A DNA stretch of 32,069 bases from JALOAT01 sp041677345. Its GTDB lineage: Bacteria; Pseudomonadota; Gammaproteobacteria; Thiohalomonadales; Thiohalomonadaceae. The DNA lies in assembly GCA_041677345.1 (NCBI GenBank), contig JBAYQE010000026.1, positions 1 through 32,069 on the forward strand, read 5' to 3'. The first letter of the stretch is position 1. Every line of letters starts with the position of its first letter. Below are positions 30,402-32,069 of the stretch, one piece after another. Made by a program: the position numbers and the translations under genes. The notes below the pieces were generated by a model. That model saw nothing but the letters and a program-made list of their open reading frames with translations, searched no databases and had not been told where the DNA came from.

Positions 30402-31757
30402 TCAGCTGGACGGAATACGCAGCACCATGCCGACCCGCAGATCATCCGTGGGGAGCTGGTTCACGCGCCGCAGGTTTTCCAGGCTGACGTCGTAGCTGCG
30501 GGCAATGCCGCTGAGGGTATCTCCCCGCGCGATGACGTGCTCGCGCGCACGCGCGCGGGCCAGGCGGGTGCCCGGCGGCGGATTGTTGTGGAAATAGGCA
30601 CGAATACCTTCCATGAGCGCCTTGGCGATCGCGTACTGATGACTGGAACTGCGTAGCTGGCGTTCTTCCTGAGGGTTGGAGATGAACGCAGTCTCCACCA
30701 GCACCGAAGGCATGTCGGGTGCTTTCAGTACCTGGAAACCCGCCTGTTCCACCCTCGGCTTGTGCACGGAGCCCACCTTGCGCAGGCTGCCCAGCACGCG
30801 GGCCGCCGCATCACTGCTGGCGTCGAGCGTGGCGGTCTGCGAGAGATCGAGCAGCACCGAAGCCAGCAGGTCATCCTTGTCATCCAGGCTCACGCCGCCA
30901 ATCACGTCCGAGGCGTTTTCCTTGTCGGCCAGGATGGCCGCGTATTCGCTAGAGGCCCCGCGCTGGGACAAGGTATACACGGAGGCACCACGCGCGCGTC
31001 GATCGCGGAACGCATCGGCATGGATGGATATGAACAGATCGGCGCGCTGGCTGCGTGCCTTCCTGATGCGCTGCTTGAGACTCACGTAGTAGTCGCCGTC
31101 ACGCGTCATGTAGCAGCGCATGCCCGGCTCCTGCTCGATGAGGGCCTTGAGGCGTCGTGCGACGGCGAGCACCACGTCCTTTTCGCGTGTACCGGTGGGG
31201 CCCAGTGCGCCCGGGTCTTCGCCACCGTGACCCGAATCGAGGGCGATGACGATGTCGCGCAGCGCGCGGGCGTCACCCTTATCCACGTGGTGTGCGGGTG
31301 CCGTCTTGGCCGTGGGATCTTCCAGGTCGATGACCAGGCGGTCACCGTACTCTGCGTTGGGGCGCAGCACGAAACTCTTGGGTCGCACCTTCTGCTTGAG
31401 ATCGAGCACCACGCGCAGCACGTCGTTTTCCTGACGTGCGGTGCGGATGCCTTTCAGCAAGCCCTGGGAGTAATCAAGACCCGCCAGCGACCTGCTGAGG
31501 GTTGCCGCGGTGATATCGATGACCACCCGTTCGGGGTTGGCGAGGGTGAACAGGGTGTGTTCGACGGGTGCCGAGAGATCGAAGACCAGACGAGTGGACT
31601 CCGGTGACGGCCACATGCGTACGCCGTTCACCTGCACACCGCCGGCGGCAAGGACACGGGGCACGACAGGCAGCAGCAGCAATCCCGCCAGGGTGCCCAG
31701 GGCAGCGCGGCGTTGGCTACTGAAACCGAAATCTTCTTTCCGCTTAAAGGGATGCAA
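30402..31757 (-). CDS. amiB: N-acetylmuramoyl-L-alanine amidase, AmiB/AmiC-like, with LysM
   Basis: A 451-residue periplasmic amidase that cuts the peptide from muramic acid to split daughter-cell walls. A twin-arginine-type signal is likely (QRRAALGTLAGLLLLP, Arg16-Arg17, cut near VLAAGG). Then come an AMIN domain (about 40-147) for septal targeting, Amidase_3 (about 168-390) with zinc ligands in LDSGHGGEDPG (His177), REKD (Glu192) and SIHADAF (His246) and catalytic Glu in SVLVETAFI, and a C-terminal LysM (about 408-450: HVIARGDTLSGIARSYDVSL). A regulatory helix between, as in EnvC/NlpD-controlled amidases, is likely. The start appears to be TTG at 31757. mutL follows after 62 nt. Confidence 0.93.
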   Translation of the reverse strand: MHPFKRKEDFGFSSQRRAALGTLAGLLLLPVVPRVLAAGGVQVNGVRMWPSPESTRLVFDLSAPVEHTLFTLANPERVVIDITAATLSRSLAGLDYSQGLLKGIRTARQENDVLRVVLDLKQKVRPKSFVLRPNAEYGDRLVIDLEDPTAKTAPAHHVDKGDARALRDIVIALDSGHGGEDPGALGPTGTREKDVVLAVARRLKALIEQEPGMRCYMTRDGDYYVSLKQRIRKARSQRADLFISIHADAFRDRRARGASVYTLSQRGASSEYAAILADKENASDVIGGVSLDDKDDLLASVLLDLSQTATLDASSDAAARVLGSLRKVGSVHKPRVEQAGFQVLKAPDMPSVLVETAFISNPQEERQLRSSSHQYAIAKALMEGIRAYFHNNPPPGTRLARARAREHVIARGDTLSGIARSYDVSLENLRRVNQLPTDDLRVGMVLRIPSS

Positions 31758-31843
31758 CGGATTCTTCTGCCGCTGTCGAGGTTTTTTGCTAACTTAGTCG
31801 CAAGAAAACCAAAGGTCAACCCTCATACGGCGGCCGATGCAAA

Positions 31844-32012
31844 GAAGACAAACCCCGGAGGCTACGGAGCGAAATACGCTTCCGTTTCCTTACACCCGTC
31901 TTCTGTTTCCGATGTAGGAGCGGCCTAAGGCCGCGATTGGCGGGCCACCGGCGGCTAATCGCGGGCTGAGCCCGCTCCTACATTGCTTCTCCCTGGCCTC
32001 CGTGGTTGATCT
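31844..32012. repeat. Composite element C: inverted REP pair inside CACGGAG-type arms
   Basis: Inverted REPs at 31914-31937 and 31958-31981, 20 nt apart, both headed GTAGGAGCGG on their own strands; their stems are GCGGCC/GGCCGC and GCGGGC/GCCCGC. The outer arms are degenerate: 31844-31869 (AACCCCGGAGGCTACGGAG) and the inverted 31986-32012 (AACCACGGAGGCCAGGGAG on the minus strand), again with 9-nt spacing of GGAG. It separates amiB from the upstream tsaE-like reading frame, which ends inside the element. The rest of the gap 31758-31977 shows no other feature. Confidence 0.85.
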
Positions 32013-32069
32013 CCTGAAGGCAGGCCAGGGTGCGTGCGCCGGCGGGGGTGGCGGGTTCCAGGGACAGGC
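31978..32069 (-). CDS. tsaE: Probable TsaE (YjeE) C-terminal end, partial
   Basis: The last 30 codons or so of a minus-strand frame that continues past the right edge. It reads LSLEPATPAGARTLACLQEI, then NHGGQGEAM and a TAG stop. The short LxLxPxTxAGxxxLxxL pattern and the position directly upstream of the amidase gene fit TsaE, the ATPase needed for t6A37 tRNA modification, but the evidence is thin. The last ten codons coincide with the outer arm of repeat element C, and the TAG stop is formed by the first bases of a REP (GTAGGAGC), so the native C-terminus may have been replaced by repeat sequence. Confidence 0.45.
   Translation of the reverse strand, partial: LSLEPATPAGARTLACLQEINHGGQGEAM

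Overview
The window is a dense, GC-rich stretch of conserved housekeeping genes. It fits a gammaproteobacterial chromosome, probably the Chromatiales/Ectothiorhodospiraceae side rather than the enterics. Support: the E. coli-like order amiB-mutL-miaA-hfq-hflX-hflK-hflC-DUF2065-purA and rnr-rlmB-rpsF-rpsR-rplI; hisZ inserted before purA; a DUF2232 membrane gene, and no priB, in the rpsF-rplI cluster; dnaB-alr adjacency; and GTAG-type REP elements. The lineage is inferred from gene content only. No phage, transposase, integron or CRISPR array was seen.

Layout. Positions 1-6792 read on the minus strand: a metallo-beta-lactamase-fold hydrolase, ffh, the ribosomal/tRNA-modification operon rpsP-rimM-trmD-rplS, an unrecognised secreted repeat-rich protein, ogt, and the start of xerD cut by the window edge. 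Positions 7045-10400 read on the plus strand: a ypjD-type cytochrome c assembly-family protein, a CorB/HlyC-like transporter, and an FHA-PilZ pair behind its own promoter. From 10558 to the end everything except one tRNA is on the minus strand. In transcription order this is: tsaE (3' end only), amiB/C-type amidase, mutL-miaA, hfq-hflX, hflK-hflC, DUF2065-hisZ-purA, then (after tRNA-Leu(CAG) on the plus strand) rnr-rlmB, rpsF-rpsR-DUF2232-rplI, and dnaB-alr-nudix-lipoprotein-radA.

Functions group into translation and ribosome biogenesis (rpsP, rimM, trmD, rplS, rpsF, rpsR, rplI, rlmB, miaA, tRNA-Leu, hflX), protein targeting and membrane proteolysis control (ffh, hflKC), DNA replication and repair (dnaB, radA, mutL, ogt, xerD, nudix), cell wall (alr, amidase), RNA turnover and sRNA control (rnr, hfq), and purine/histidine synthesis (purA, hisZ).

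The most unusual material is non-coding. Three intergenic gaps carry inverted pairs of 24-nt REP elements whose hairpin stems show compensatory changes. All three, plus two further gaps without REPs, are bracketed by facing arms built from an 8-9-nt tandem motif (variants CACGGGG, GCGGAG, CGCAAAG). Two strong minus-strand intrinsic terminators lie in unexpected places: one entirely inside the signal-peptide codons of the secreted repeat protein, the other abutting the ribosome-binding site of DUF2065. Either could act as an attenuator. The FHA protein lacks the usual phosphothreonine-contact residues and is paired with an apparently intact c-di-GMP-type PilZ protein.
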